The position numbers and the translations under genes were made by a program. The notes beneath the pieces were generated by a model. It was given only the letters and a program-made list of their open reading frames with translations, was not told the origin of the DNA and made no database searches. A stretch of 64,000 nucleotides of DNA from positions 62,001-126,000 of the forward strand of contig JABXJS010000087.1 of the NCBI GenBank assembly GCA_013538855.1, read 5' to 3'. Shown in pieces: positions 34,949 through 42,644 of the stretch (its first letter is position 1; each line of letters starts with the position of its first letter). This DNA is from Herpetosiphonaceae bacterium. GTDB lineage: Bacteria > Chloroflexota > Chloroflexia > Chloroflexales > Herpetosiphonaceae.

Positions 34949-35896
34949 TTACCACGTACCAAGGGCTTCTTGCACATGGTCCTGCTTATCGAGGAACCAG
35001 GAAGCCTCCATGGCGGCCATGCAGCCTGTGCCAGCGGCGGTGATCGCCTGACGATAGACGTGATCTTCAACATCGCCAGCCACGAAGACACCAGGGACAT
35101 TCGTGCGCGTGCGGCCGTCGCTGATCACATAGCCGTTTTCATCTAGCTCCAGCTGGCCCTTGAACAGAGCGGTATTGGGAATGTGACCGATGTACGGGAA
35201 CACGCCATCGGCGGCCATCTCGGTCGCTTCACCGGTCTTGACGTTCTTCAGCGCCACGCCTGTGACGCCTGTCTCGCCCTTGATCGCTGTCACCACGCTA
35301 TCCCAAACAAACGTGATCTTGGGGTTGGCTTGGGCGCGCGCCTGCAGCACCGGGTCAGCGCGCAGCTGATCGCGGCGGTGAATAATCACAACCTCGCTGG
35401 CGTAGCGGGTCAAGAACAGCCCCTCATCGAGCGCACTATTGCCGCCGCCAACCACCACGAGCTTCTTCTCGCGGAAGAAGAATCCATCGCAGACAGCGCA
35501 GTAGGACACGCCGCGGTTGGCCAGCTCCAGCTCGCCAGGCACGCCGAGCTTGCGCGGCGATGCGCCAGTGGAGACGATCACTGTCTCGGCCTGCACAGTG
35601 GTGCCATTATCAACCGTCAGCGTGAATGGGCGCTCGCTAAAATCAACGGACTGCACAATGCCGTCAATAAAGGAGGTGCCAAAGCGCGCGGCCTGCTTCT
35701 CCATCTTCTCGGCGAGATCAAAGCCGTTGATGGCATCAGGAAAGCCAGGGTAGTTTTCAACCTCGCTTGTCGTAGCAATCAGACCGCCAGGCTGAAGTCC
35801 GCGAATCACCACTGGCGCTAGATTGGCCCGCGCAGCATACAGCGCGGCGGTCAGGCCCGCTGGGCCAGAGCCAATAATGACAACTTTATGGATCAT
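34949..35896 (-). CDS. trxB: Thioredoxin reductase
   Basis: 315 residues from the ATG at 35896 (GGAG seven bases upstream). FAD-binding IIGSGPAGLTAALYAAR, redox pair Cys133/Cys136 in SYCAVCDGFFF (family consensus CATC), NADPH-binding VVGGGNSALDEG with IIHRRDQLRA (basic residues that select NADPH), and C-terminal FAD motif GVFVAGDVEDHVYRQ. It reduces thioredoxin in the cytoplasm. Preceded by a candidate promoter with a palindromic site just after the predicted start of transcription (35941-35956). Confidence 0.96.
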   Translation of the reverse strand: MIHKVVIIGSGPAGLTAALYAARANLAPVVIRGLQPGGLIATTSEVENYPGFPDAINGFDLAEKMEKQAARFGTSFIDGIVQSVDFSERPFTLTVDNGTTVQAETVIVSTGASPRKLGVPGELELANRGVSYCAVCDGFFFREKKLVVVGGGNSALDEGLFLTRYASEVVIIHRRDQLRADPVLQARAQANPKITFVWDSVVTAIKGETGVTGVALKNVKTGEATEMAADGVFPYIGHIPNTALFKGQLELDENGYVISDGRTRTNVPGVFVAGDVEDHVYRQAITAAGTGCMAAMEASWFLDKQDHVQEALGTW

Positions 35897-35912
35897 GATG
35901 GAGCTCCTCATA

Positions 35913-35929
35913 CGCCGAATATCTCGGCG
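35913..35929 (-). promoter_or_regulatory. Short hairpin in the trxB leader
   Basis: CGCCGA, loop ATATC, TCGGCG: six perfect pairs, about 16 bases before the trxB ATG and just upstream of its ribosome site. It could modulate translation; no known riboswitch class is recognised. Confidence 0.4.
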
Positions 35930-35940
35930 GAATCGTCTAT

Positions 35941-35956
35941 TGATCATATGTGATCA
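35941..35956. promoter_or_regulatory. Candidate operator in the trxB leader
   Basis: TGATCATATGTGATCA: two copies of the palindrome TGATCA four bases apart, immediately downstream of the predicted trxB transcription start. It has a CRP/FNR-site flavour (TGTGATCA) without matching either consensus. Regulator unknown. Confidence 0.4.
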
Positions 35957-35969
35957 TACTGCTGCTAAC

Positions 35970-35978
35970 AGTATAGCA
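35970..35978 (-). promoter_or_regulatory. Extended -10 element of trxB
   Basis: Minus strand TGCTATACT, identical to the nine bases before the DegS-like kinase gene at 52490. No good -35. Confidence 0.65.
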
Positions 35979-36071
35979 CGCCTTCAGCTACGGCTCATGG
36001 CACACATTCTCTGCACCTGCGGCTGCGTTCGCGTTACCGCATGGGTTATACCAAACAGTGACCTGCGTGGC

Positions 36072-36101
36072 TTCACACAAGTGCTTAGCATATGGTATAG
36101 T
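36072..36101 (+). promoter_or_regulatory. Promoter of the 105-aa orphan gene
   Basis: TTCACA (36072-36077), 18-base spacer ending in TGG, TATAGT (36096-36101). An extended -10 promoter with a 5/6 match to TTGACA, the strongest in the window by eye. Confidence 0.75.
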
Positions 36102-36158
36102 AGGCAATTGTAAATGCTCTTTTAAAGAAATTACCCCAATACTGTAGGAGGATGGAGC

Positions 36159-36476
36159 ATGTCAGGCCGAAACACCTATCGCATTTATATTCAAAGCCGC
36201 AGCGTTGACGATGTTTTGTCGATGATTCGGCAAAACCCCGATGCCAGCCTGCCGGTTGAAGCCTATACAGATCAAGGGTTTGTCACCAGCGATGTTGAGA
36301 TGGCACGCTCACTCAAGCGCGGGCTGCAATCGTGCCTTGAGTATGCCTTCCAAACCGAGCGCGTGGCCCGGCGCAACAGTCGCGGCCGCCACCAAACAGC
36401 GCAGCTTGAGTCGGAGTGGAGCAACGTCCGCGTGATCATTGATCCTGATCCAGACGCCGCACGCCTCCTGCGCTAA
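36159..36476 (+). CDS. Small soluble protein of unknown function
   Basis: 105 residues. GTAGGAGG precedes the ATG by about eight bases. No signal peptide or membrane helix. The first 60 residues (YRIYIQSRSVDDVLSMIRQ, LPVEAYTDQGFV) look like a small alpha/beta fold. A basic patch follows (RVARRNSRGRHQ), then IIDPDPDAARLL. No family recognised. It is a complete transcription unit with its own strong promoter and a 22-bp stem terminator, so it is probably well expressed. Confidence 0.8.
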   Translation: MSGRNTYRIYIQSRSVDDVLSMIRQNPDASLPVEAYTDQGFVTSDVEMARSLKRGLQSCLEYAFQTERVARRNSRGRHQTAQLESEWSNVRVIIDPDPDAARLLR

Positions 36477-36497
36477 CCAATGTGTTCCTTAGAACGT

Positions 36498-36551
36498 AGC
36501 CAAGCCGCAGCAGGGCCATATCTCAATTCATGGCCCTGCTGCGGCTTGGCT
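36498..36551. terminator. Very long bidirectional terminator
   Basis: A perfect 22-bp stem (36498-36519 with 36530-36551) and a 10-base loop, then GTTTGTTG. It lies between two convergent genes and serves both. Confidence 0.85.
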
Positions 36552-36560
36552 GTTTGTTGA

Positions 36561-37343
36561 TTAAGCTGCGTCGCTGTGCAGCAGTGTGCGCCATGTGCGC
36601 AGCGCAAGCGGCAGACGCGGCCCGTACCACGTGAGCAGCGTGCCATCGCACAGATAAACCTGACACCTCAGCTCAGCGAGCGCGGGCAAATCGACAGCAC
36701 TAAAAGGATATGGCTCATCGGGCAGCAGCAGCACCTCTGGCTGCAAGGCCGCTAGCTCGGGCAGCGTCACTCGCGGATAGCGCCCAGGCAGCGCAGCAGC
36801 GACGTTGACGCCACCACAGACGCGCAGCAGATCGGCGGCGTACGTGTCCGCGCCAACCAGCATCCAAGGATCACGCCAGATCGCCGCCGCCACGCGCACC
36901 TGGCGCGCTGGCTCAACCGCACGCTGGCGCTCGATTGCCCGCAGCAGCGGCTGGGCCGCGGCGGCAACAGCGCACAGTGCGGCGAGGTTGGTCAGCGTGG
37001 CGCAGGCACCGTCAACGGTTACGATATCGGTGACATATACCGGAATACCGGCGCTCGTGAGCGCCTCGACATCAACCGCTCGATTTTCCTCTTTGCTGGC
37101 GATCACCATATCTGGCTGCAGCGCGCTGATCGCCGCCCGATCTGGATTCTTCGTGCCGCGCACCGTCGGGATCGCGGCCACAGCCGCAGCAGGCGCAACG
37201 CAGAACTCCGTTCGGCCCACGATGTGCCGCGCTAAGCCAAGGCTGATCAGGTACTCGGTTAAGCTGGGCACCAGCGAGACGATACGCTGTGGCACGCGGG
37301 CCAGCGTTAGCTCACGGCGCAGATCATCAACAACATGAATCAT
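36561..37343 (-). CDS. BtuF-like helical-backbone binding protein without signal peptide
   Basis: 260 residues. The start overlaps the preceding stop as ATGA (37340-37343). The fold pattern is that of class III substrate-binding proteins for cobalamin and iron-siderophores: RIVSLVPSLTEYLISLGL, VGRTEFC, GTKNPDRAAISALQPDMVIAS, VTDIVTVDG, ALQPEVLLLPDEPYPF. No signal peptide or lipobox is visible, so it would stay in the cytoplasm or the signal is unusual. No permease or ATPase gene is next to it. The role may differ from uptake, for instance a cytoplasmic cofactor-binding protein. Last gene of the glycosyltransferase run. Confidence 0.8.
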   Translation of the reverse strand: MIHVVDDLRRELTLARVPQRIVSLVPSLTEYLISLGLARHIVGRTEFCVAPAAAVAAIPTVRGTKNPDRAAISALQPDMVIASKEENRAVDVEALTSAGIPVYVTDIVTVDGACATLTNLAALCAVAAAAQPLLRAIERQRAVEPARQVRVAAAIWRDPWMLVGADTYAADLLRVCGGVNVAAALPGRYPRVTLPELAALQPEVLLLPDEPYPFSAVDLPALAELRCQVYLCDGTLLTWYGPRLPLALRTWRTLLHSDAA

Positions 37344-37948
37344 AGGAAGCGCCCCAGCGCTTCGAGCAGCAGTGCATCGAGCATTGAGTAGAGGATCAAG
37401 CCCCAGGCGACGGGCGCGAAGCTCTCCTCGAATGGGCGCTGAAACAGGCTACGGATCGCCTTCTGCGACACATAGAACAGCAACACAATCAGGATGGTGG
37501 AGACGGCCGAGCCAATAACTGTGAGTGGCCCGATGAAGCCGAGGCCGCCCAAGAGCGCCGTCAGCACAGCCGTGATGATTAGCATGGGCACCCAGCCAAT
37601 CGCTGTCGCTGTGGCTAGATCGTCGCGCTCACGGCCAAGCAGATTAAGCAGGCGCGCGCTCACCGCCACTGCTCCGGCCCAGGCGACGGTGGCGCAAAAT
37701 GTTGCGAGCACAACTTGGGTGAAAGGCAAGGCCAACCGCAGATCGAGGAGCGAGAGCAGCAACCAGCGCAGCACAGCTGCCGCCAGATTGCCAGCCGCCA
37801 GATAGAGCGCAGCTATGCCGAAATTGCCTTGGCCGCGGAGCCAGGCAAACTGCGGATCGTCCAAGCGCCCAACCACATCAATCGAGGCGCGCGCCATCTG
37901 GGGCAGCGAGACAGGACGCCGCAGCGGCGGTGGAACTTTATAGCTCAT
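37340..37948 (-). CDS. Yip1-like integral membrane protein
   Basis: 202 residues. The ATG at 37948 follows GAGGAGG. An amino-terminal soluble segment (PPPLRRPVSLPQMARASIDV) is followed by about five membrane helices (YLAAGNLAAAVLRWLLL, PFTQVVLATFCATVAWAGA, MLIITAVLTALLGGLGFI, SAVSTILIVLLFYVS). The layout suits the Yip1/DUF1282 membrane family; exact function unknown. It overlaps the BtuF-like gene by four bases and lies 19 bases after the GT4 gene. Confidence 0.75.
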   Translation of the reverse strand: MSYKVPPPLRRPVSLPQMARASIDVVGRLDDPQFAWLRGQGNFGIAALYLAAGNLAAAVLRWLLLSLLDLRLALPFTQVVLATFCATVAWAGAVAVSARLLNLLGRERDDLATATAIGWVPMLIITAVLTALLGGLGFIGPLTVIGSAVSTILIVLLFYVSQKAIRSLFQRPFEESFAPVAWGLILYSMLDALLLEALGRFL

Positions 37949-37967
37949 CGGAGCCTCCTCTTGCAGA

Positions 37968-39230
37968 CTAGGTTTCCAGCAGCGTGCGATACAGGTCAAG
38001 GGTTTGGCGCGCCACGACTGGCCAGTCGAAGTGCTTGCGGACAATGGCCGCGCCTGCCGCGCCCCACTGCGGCCAGCGATCGCGCAGATACAAGGCCAGG
38101 CGCAGTGCCGCAGCCAGCGCCTGCGGATTATCGGGCGGCACAAGTAGGCCGTTGCGGCCATCGAAGACTTTATCGGGGATGCCGCCGGCGCGGGTAGCCA
38201 CCACCGGCAGCTGGTGGATCATCGCCTCCAATGTCACCAGCGATGAGCCTTCATACAATGTTGGGTGCACAAATAGGTCTACATGCTCATACAGCGAGTG
38301 CAGCTCGCTGTCGCTCAAACGTCCAGCAAAGGTGACATGCGCCGCGAGGCCCAGCCGCTCGGCCTGCGCCTGTAGTGTTGGCTGCTCTTTGCCTTGGCCA
38401 ACCATAATCAAGTGCCAGCGTGGCGGCAGCTCTGCGCGCAGCTGATGCAGCGCCGTGAGCAGATGATGGTAGCCCTTGTTGCGCTCCAGGCGGCTCACCG
38501 TGAGCAGCACAGGATCGAACTGATCAAGCCGCAGGCGCTCGCGCAGCACACGACCAACGCCGTGATCGACGGCCTCAAGCGACTCGGCCACATCGATCGC
38601 CGAAGGGATCACCGCGACACGCGACGGACGCACGCCGAGCAAGCGCGGCAGATCATCGGAGGTGCAGGCGTCGGTGGCGATTGCGCGATCAGCCTGGCGG
38701 TGCGCCCAGGAGTACAGCGCACGAAACGGCGTATAGGCGAGACGCTTGCGCCAGTCGGGGCCTTTGTACTCCTCCATACCGTGCGGATTGGCCACAAATG
38801 GCGTGGCCTGGAGCGCCCAGTCGCGCCGCCGCAGCCAGGCCCAGCCCAGCGCGCACAGCCCCTGCGTGTGCACCACATCAACCGCCTGCTCATGGACCAG
38901 CGGGAGCGCTGCGTGGGCCTCGGCGAGGCTAAACCAGGGATAGTTGATCTGGCGGCCGATGATGCTGTTGGGCCGCAGCGCTGGCGACGTGCGGTCATAG
39001 CGCAGGGTGTGGAGATTGATCAGCGGATGGCGCAGGCGCTCCGCCGCCGCACTATCGACAGGCTGCGGCGGCGGATCTTGCACAAACAGCTCGACAGGTA
39101 CGCCGAGCGCCGCCAGATGCGTGACAAGGTGAAAGACGTGGCGCTCGATGCCGCCAAAGCCGTGCAGCGGGAAGACAGCCCGTGCCAGCATTGCCACACG
39201 GGGCAGATTAGTTTCGCGCGCCTGTGCCAT
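37968..39230 (-). CDS. GT4-family glycosyltransferase
   Basis: 420 residues from the ATG at 39230 with GGGAG upstream. GT-B fold: amino-terminal acceptor half (MLARAVFPLHGFGGIERHV, the glycine-rich loop) and donor half with LLTVSRLERNKGYHHLLTA, HLIMVGQGKEQPTLQA and the E-x7-E region LYEGSSLVTLEAMIHQLPVVATRAGGIPD. It transfers a sugar from a nucleotide donor, retaining configuration, probably into an extracellular polysaccharide, glycolipid or protein glycan. It is grouped with two GT2 enzymes. Confidence 0.93.
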   Translation of the reverse strand: MAQARETNLPRVAMLARAVFPLHGFGGIERHVFHLVTHLAALGVPVELFVQDPPPQPVDSAAAERLRHPLINLHTLRYDRTSPALRPNSIIGRQINYPWFSLAEAHAALPLVHEQAVDVVHTQGLCALGWAWLRRRDWALQATPFVANPHGMEEYKGPDWRKRLAYTPFRALYSWAHRQADRAIATDACTSDDLPRLLGVRPSRVAVIPSAIDVAESLEAVDHGVGRVLRERLRLDQFDPVLLTVSRLERNKGYHHLLTALHQLRAELPPRWHLIMVGQGKEQPTLQAQAERLGLAAHVTFAGRLSDSELHSLYEHVDLFVHPTLYEGSSLVTLEAMIHQLPVVATRAGGIPDKVFDGRNGLLVPPDNPQALAAALRLALYLRDRWPQWGAAGAAIVRKHFDWPVVARQTLDLYRTLLET

Positions 39231-39252
39231 AGCATACGCTCCCAAACAATAC

Positions 39253-40200
39253 TTAGCGTGGATCGCTGACTTTAAGCAGGGTGGTAATCACTGCCGCATA
39301 CACCTGCATACGCTCACGGCGCAGCGCGCGCTTATGTCCCAATAGCCACTTACCAGCCTCAGTCAGCCAGTCGATCAGGTAGCCAAGCAGCAAAAAGAGG
39401 TGCAGGGTGGTGGCCACGCCGGGGCCAAACTGGCGCGCTGCAAAGCGCAGCTTCGAGCGCTGAAAGGCGATGTGCTTACGGGCAGGAACTTGGGCGCTTG
39501 AGCGGCCCTCGTGGTGAATCAGCACCGCCGCAGGCACATACCAAATTGCCCCCTGGCGCGACAGCCGCCACTGCCACTCTAGCTCCTCGGAATACATCCA
39601 AAAGCGCTCATCCATGCCACCGACCGCAGCGACCGCAGCGTGGCGCACCAGCAGCGCCGCACCGACGAGCCAGTCCACCGACTGCTCAGCATCAGCGGGC
39701 CGGTCATCCAGATGATAGCGGCGCGCCCAAGGATTGTGCGGCCACCAGCGCGCCAGCAGCGTGCTCTCCATAAACAGCGTCAGGCGGGTTGGCCAGCGGC
39801 GGCGCGAGGACTGGAGCGCGCCATCGGGGTAGCGCAGCTGCGGGCCAACGACGGCACAGTGCGGATGGGCAGCGGCCCAGGCCAGCAGCACAGGCAGCGC
39901 AGCATCCACCGCCTCGATATCAGGATTGAGCACCAGCAGCCAGCGCCCCTGCGCCACAGCTAGCCCAGCGTTCACACCGCCAGCATAGCCCAGATTCGCG
40001 CCAGTCTCGATCAGTCGCACTGTAGGGAACTCAGTGCGCACCAGCGCAGCGCTGCCATCGGACGAGGCATTATCGACGACGATGATCTCTGTTTGCCAGT
40101 CGGAGCCAGCGAGCGACTGCTGGAGCGACTCGACACAGCGCTGCAGCAGCTCGCGCACATTCCAAGAGATAATAATGATCGAGCAGTCGAGCTGGCTCAT
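39253..40200 (-). CDS. GT2-family glycosyltransferase (rhamnosyltransferase-like)
   Basis: 315 residues. The ATG overlaps the DUF402 stop (ATGA, 40197-40200). GT-A fold: CSIIIISWNVRELLQRCVES, IIVVDNASSDGS, NLGYAGGVNAGL, LLVLNPDIE (DxD-type), GAALLVRHAAVAAVGGMDERFWMYSEELEWQWRL. This is the pattern of the rhamnosyltransferase/WbbL-like subgroup. It adds a sugar to a surface polysaccharide or lipid carrier. The C-terminal helix may contact the membrane. Confidence 0.92.
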   Translation of the reverse strand: MSQLDCSIIIISWNVRELLQRCVESLQQSLAGSDWQTEIIVVDNASSDGSAALVRTEFPTVRLIETGANLGYAGGVNAGLAVAQGRWLLVLNPDIEAVDAALPVLLAWAAAHPHCAVVGPQLRYPDGALQSSRRRWPTRLTLFMESTLLARWWPHNPWARRYHLDDRPADAEQSVDWLVGAALLVRHAAVAAVGGMDERFWMYSEELEWQWRLSRQGAIWYVPAAVLIHHEGRSSAQVPARKHIAFQRSKLRFAARQFGPGVATTLHLFLLLGYLIDWLTEAGKWLLGHKRALRRERMQVYAAVITTLLKVSDPR

Positions 40201-40829
40201 AGCACATCCTCTGGCCAGTGATCAGCAGCGGTCAGCCAATGGCTGCTGGCCACACGTGGCTCAATCAACAGCGCGGGATTAAGCGGAGTCGGCGCAAGCG
40301 CGTTGATCCAGCTATTCCAGCGCTGACCTCTAAGCAGCGTCAGTATAAAGGTCAGCTCGTTTTCGATCAGCGTCTGCTGGGCCTGCGACAGCAAGCCTTT
40401 GGCGTGGGCAGCCTGCACCTCGTCCTCATCCTCAACCAGAAACTGCAAGCCATCGGCGCTGATAAAGCAATCGAGGTAGAGATCGGTCTGATAGATACCG
40501 GTGGAGGTGCGCAGCGCAGGCGTAGCAAAATCGATGCGCTGAACAATCGCATGGCCTTGGGCATCACAGAGCTGGGCAATATGGAGCGGACATGCGTGCC
40601 AGAACCAGAGGCGCGTGTAGTGCCACTCGGCGCTGTGCTCAAACAAGCGTGAGCGGGGAAACTCGCTGCGCCAGCCGCCGTGATGCACCAGCGGCTTAGG
40701 ATGCGGCTCAGCTACATCAACCACCGTCAGCGCGGCTGTCGCGTGGGCCACATACAGCCCGGCCGAATAGCAGGTTGCGTGGATATCGCCATCGAGAAAG
40801 CGGCGTCGGTACCATAGCGCGTAGGTCAT
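40197..40829 (-). CDS. DUF402 protein (nucleoside phosphate hydrolase-like)
   Basis: 210 residues. The start overlaps the previous stop as ATGA (40826-40829). The centre YQTDLYLDCFISADGLQFLVEDEDEVQAA is the DUF402 core, where Asp/Glu residues coordinate divalent metal in FomD and Ntdp-type nucleotide phosphatases. Trp-rich segments lie on each side (WHYTRLWFWHACPL). In this glycosyltransferase run it might remove or recycle nucleoside diphosphates released by sugar transfer; that is inference from context. Cytoplasmic. Confidence 0.75.
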   Translation of the reverse strand: MTYALWYRRRFLDGDIHATCYSAGLYVAHATAALTVVDVAEPHPKPLVHHGGWRSEFPRSRLFEHSAEWHYTRLWFWHACPLHIAQLCDAQGHAIVQRIDFATPALRTSTGIYQTDLYLDCFISADGLQFLVEDEDEVQAAHAKGLLSQAQQTLIENELTFILTLLRGQRWNSWINALAPTPLNPALLIEPRVASSHWLTAADHWPEDVL

Positions 40830-41641
40830 TGATGCTCACCATTGCGGCCCTGCTCGCGCTGTAAGCGCCAGAGGTGCACATATTTTATCAGCTCGTACCA
40901 GCCCATCACGCTCGCCAGGAGCACGCCGAGCCAGCCATCGCGATAGCCGCGCCACGTCCACCAGCGTCGCCACACTTCGCGCAGCGGCTGGAGCACCAGA
41001 TTGCGCGGGCGGCAGCGCACACCAGCGCGGTGCAGCGTCGCCGCCTCGGCCAGCGCGTAGGCGTGCTGCTTATGCCGCAGCTCACCCCATGACTCGATAT
41101 TGATATGCAGGAGGTGTGTGTGCAGATACTCGGTGGCACCAGTGGTCTCCACCAGCTCATGCACCAGCCGCTCGGAGTTATAGTGCACCTGACCACGGCG
41201 CAGCAGCCGTAGCTGATGGTCGGGGTACCATCCACCGCCGCGCAGCCTGCGGCCCCAGTAAAGATTGAAGCGCGGGATCCAGCAGCCAGTCGTCGGTGCA
41301 GTCGCTTGGGCGAGCAGGCTAGCCTTGAGCGCCAGCAGCTCGTGCTGCAGCTCGGGCGTAAGCCGCTCATCAGCATCGAGAAACAGCACCCAGCGCCCGT
41401 GCGCCAGCTCCAGCGCCAGGTTGCGCTGGGCGGGGAAGGACACAAACTCTGCCATGATCATACGAGCAGCATAGGCGCGGGCGATCATAGCGGTCGCATC
41501 GGTGGTGCGGGTATCGAGCAGCACCAGCAGCTCATCGGCAACTGGTGCCGCCGACGCAAGGGCCGCTGCAATATAGCGCTCTTCATCGCGGGCGATCAGC
41601 GCCACCGTGAGCGTGAGATCAGAGGCAAGAGATGGCATCAT
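40826..41641 (-). CDS. GT2-family glycosyltransferase (WaaE/LPS-core-like)
   Basis: 271 residues; tandem ATGs at 41641 and 41638. TLTVALIARDEERYIAAALAS, ADELLVLLDTRTTDAT, PAQRNLALELAHGRWVLFLDADERLTPEL (DxD) and the later region LVHELVETTGATEYLHTHLLHI match the WaaE/KdtX-type group. A C-terminal amphipathic region (RDGWLGVLLASVMGWYELIKYVHLW) suggests membrane association. It starts the run of genes that ends at 36561, 58 bases after the zinc-ribbon gene. Confidence 0.9.
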   Translation of the reverse strand: MMPSLASDLTLTVALIARDEERYIAAALASAAPVADELLVLLDTRTTDATAMIARAYAARMIMAEFVSFPAQRNLALELAHGRWVLFLDADERLTPELQHELLALKASLLAQATAPTTGCWIPRFNLYWGRRLRGGGWYPDHQLRLLRRGQVHYNSERLVHELVETTGATEYLHTHLLHINIESWGELRHKQHAYALAEAATLHRAGVRCRPRNLVLQPLREVWRRWWTWRGYRDGWLGVLLASVMGWYELIKYVHLWRLQREQGRNGEHQ

Positions 41642-41699
41642 CGCAGCAGGGTACCAGCACAGCTACAGGCCGTCAAGTCTGCGTCGGCGCACCGACCAG

Positions 41700-42449
41700 C
41701 TAGGCCCGGCGGCGCACCAAGAAGACGATGCTGAAAACAAACAGCAGCAAGCCTGCTACAGCAAGGGTGATCGCCCCAACGCCTGCGCCAAAGCCAGAGG
41801 TGTCTTGGCTTGCACCAAGCAACAACAGGCCGTTGAAGCCGCCAAGCACCAAGCCGGTGAGTAGTGAGAGTACACCCCACACAGCTCCGCGCCGCCAAAA
41901 GGCGAGCACAGTAAACCCACATGCGAGCAGCGCAAAGAGCGGCACTGCAATCACAATCCATGCCTCTGTTGGCACAGAACCAACATCGGAGGAAGCCTCA
42001 GTGAGCATATCAAACAGCGAGTAGCTTGAACTGCTATCAAAGACAAACGGCAGAAAGATCGCCACCACCATCGCCAAGCCACACGCTAGCATCAGCATGG
42101 CCGGAACTTTGCCACCAGTTCGCATCGTCGCCACAGCATACGGCTGCTGGTAGCCGGGGTTGGGCTGCTGGTAGGCCGCCGGCTGATAGCCAGGATTGGG
42201 CTGCTGGTAGCCTGCCGGCTGGTAGCCGGGATTGGGCTGCTGGTAGCCTGCCGGCTGGTAGCCGGGATTGGGCTGCTGGTAGTTGGCAGGTCCGACCTGC
42301 TGCGTTGGCGGCATCTGGTTTGGACCCGCTGGCGGCTGCGGCAGCGACGATGCGACCATTGTTTTATCGACAGCAGCAACAGTCGCCCCACAGTTGGCGC
42401 AAAAGCGCGCATCGGGCTTTAATGTTTCCCCACAAGAAGCACACACCAT
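41700..42449 (-). CDS. Zinc-ribbon membrane protein with YQQPNPGYQPAG repeats
   Basis: 249 residues. Amino-terminal zinc ribbon with two CxxC pairs (CASCGETLKPDARFCANCG). A Pro/Gln/Tyr-rich tandem repeat of twelve residues (positions 55-103), then four membrane helices (MLMLACGLAMVVAIFLPF, WIVIAVPLFALLACGFTV, WGVLSLLTGLVLGGFNGLL, AVAGLLLFVFSIVFLV). Such layouts are common in uncharacterised bacterial membrane proteins. The repeat is likely a flexible cytoplasmic linker. No specific function assigned. Confidence 0.8.
   Translation of the reverse strand: MVCASCGETLKPDARFCANCGATVAAVDKTMVASSLPQPPAGPNQMPPTQQVGPANYQQPNPGYQPAGYQQPNPGYQPAGYQQPNPGYQPAAYQQPNPGYQQPYAVATMRTGGKVPAMLMLACGLAMVVAIFLPFVFDSSSSYSLFDMLTEASSDVGSVPTEAWIVIAVPLFALLACGFTVLAFWRRGAVWGVLSLLTGLVLGGFNGLLLLGASQDTSGFGAGVGAITLAVAGLLLFVFSIVFLVRRRA
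42144..42284 (-). repeat. 36-base tandem repeat encoding the Tyr/Pro/Gln linker
   Basis: CTGCTG starts at 42165, 42201, 42237 and 42273, an exact 36-base period, plus a related short unit at 42144. In-frame, so copy number can vary without frameshift. Confidence 0.9.
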
Positions 42450-42600
42450 GGTAAAGCCTTTCTCTAGACAATGCAGGTCTATTGTACAAATCCTACGGCG
42501 CTGTTGCTAGAGGCAATTTACTACGTCAGCAGTGCAGCTACGAGGCTAGCGCTTAATGCACACTGCTGGACGACGCTTCTGCGGCAGTCAGAGCAGCCTG

Positions 42601-42609
42601 TGCTACAAT
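42601..42609 (+). promoter_or_regulatory. Extended -10 element of gatA
   Basis: TGCTACAAT, 36 bases before the ATG. No clear -35. Confidence 0.55.
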
Positions 42610-42644
42610 GCACGCAGCGAACAAGACATTCCGAGGTATTGCTT

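Noticed and set aside
35183-35821. Plus-strand open frame inside trxB
   Set aside because: Antisense shadow of trxB; sequence rich in His/Ala/Leu without motifs.
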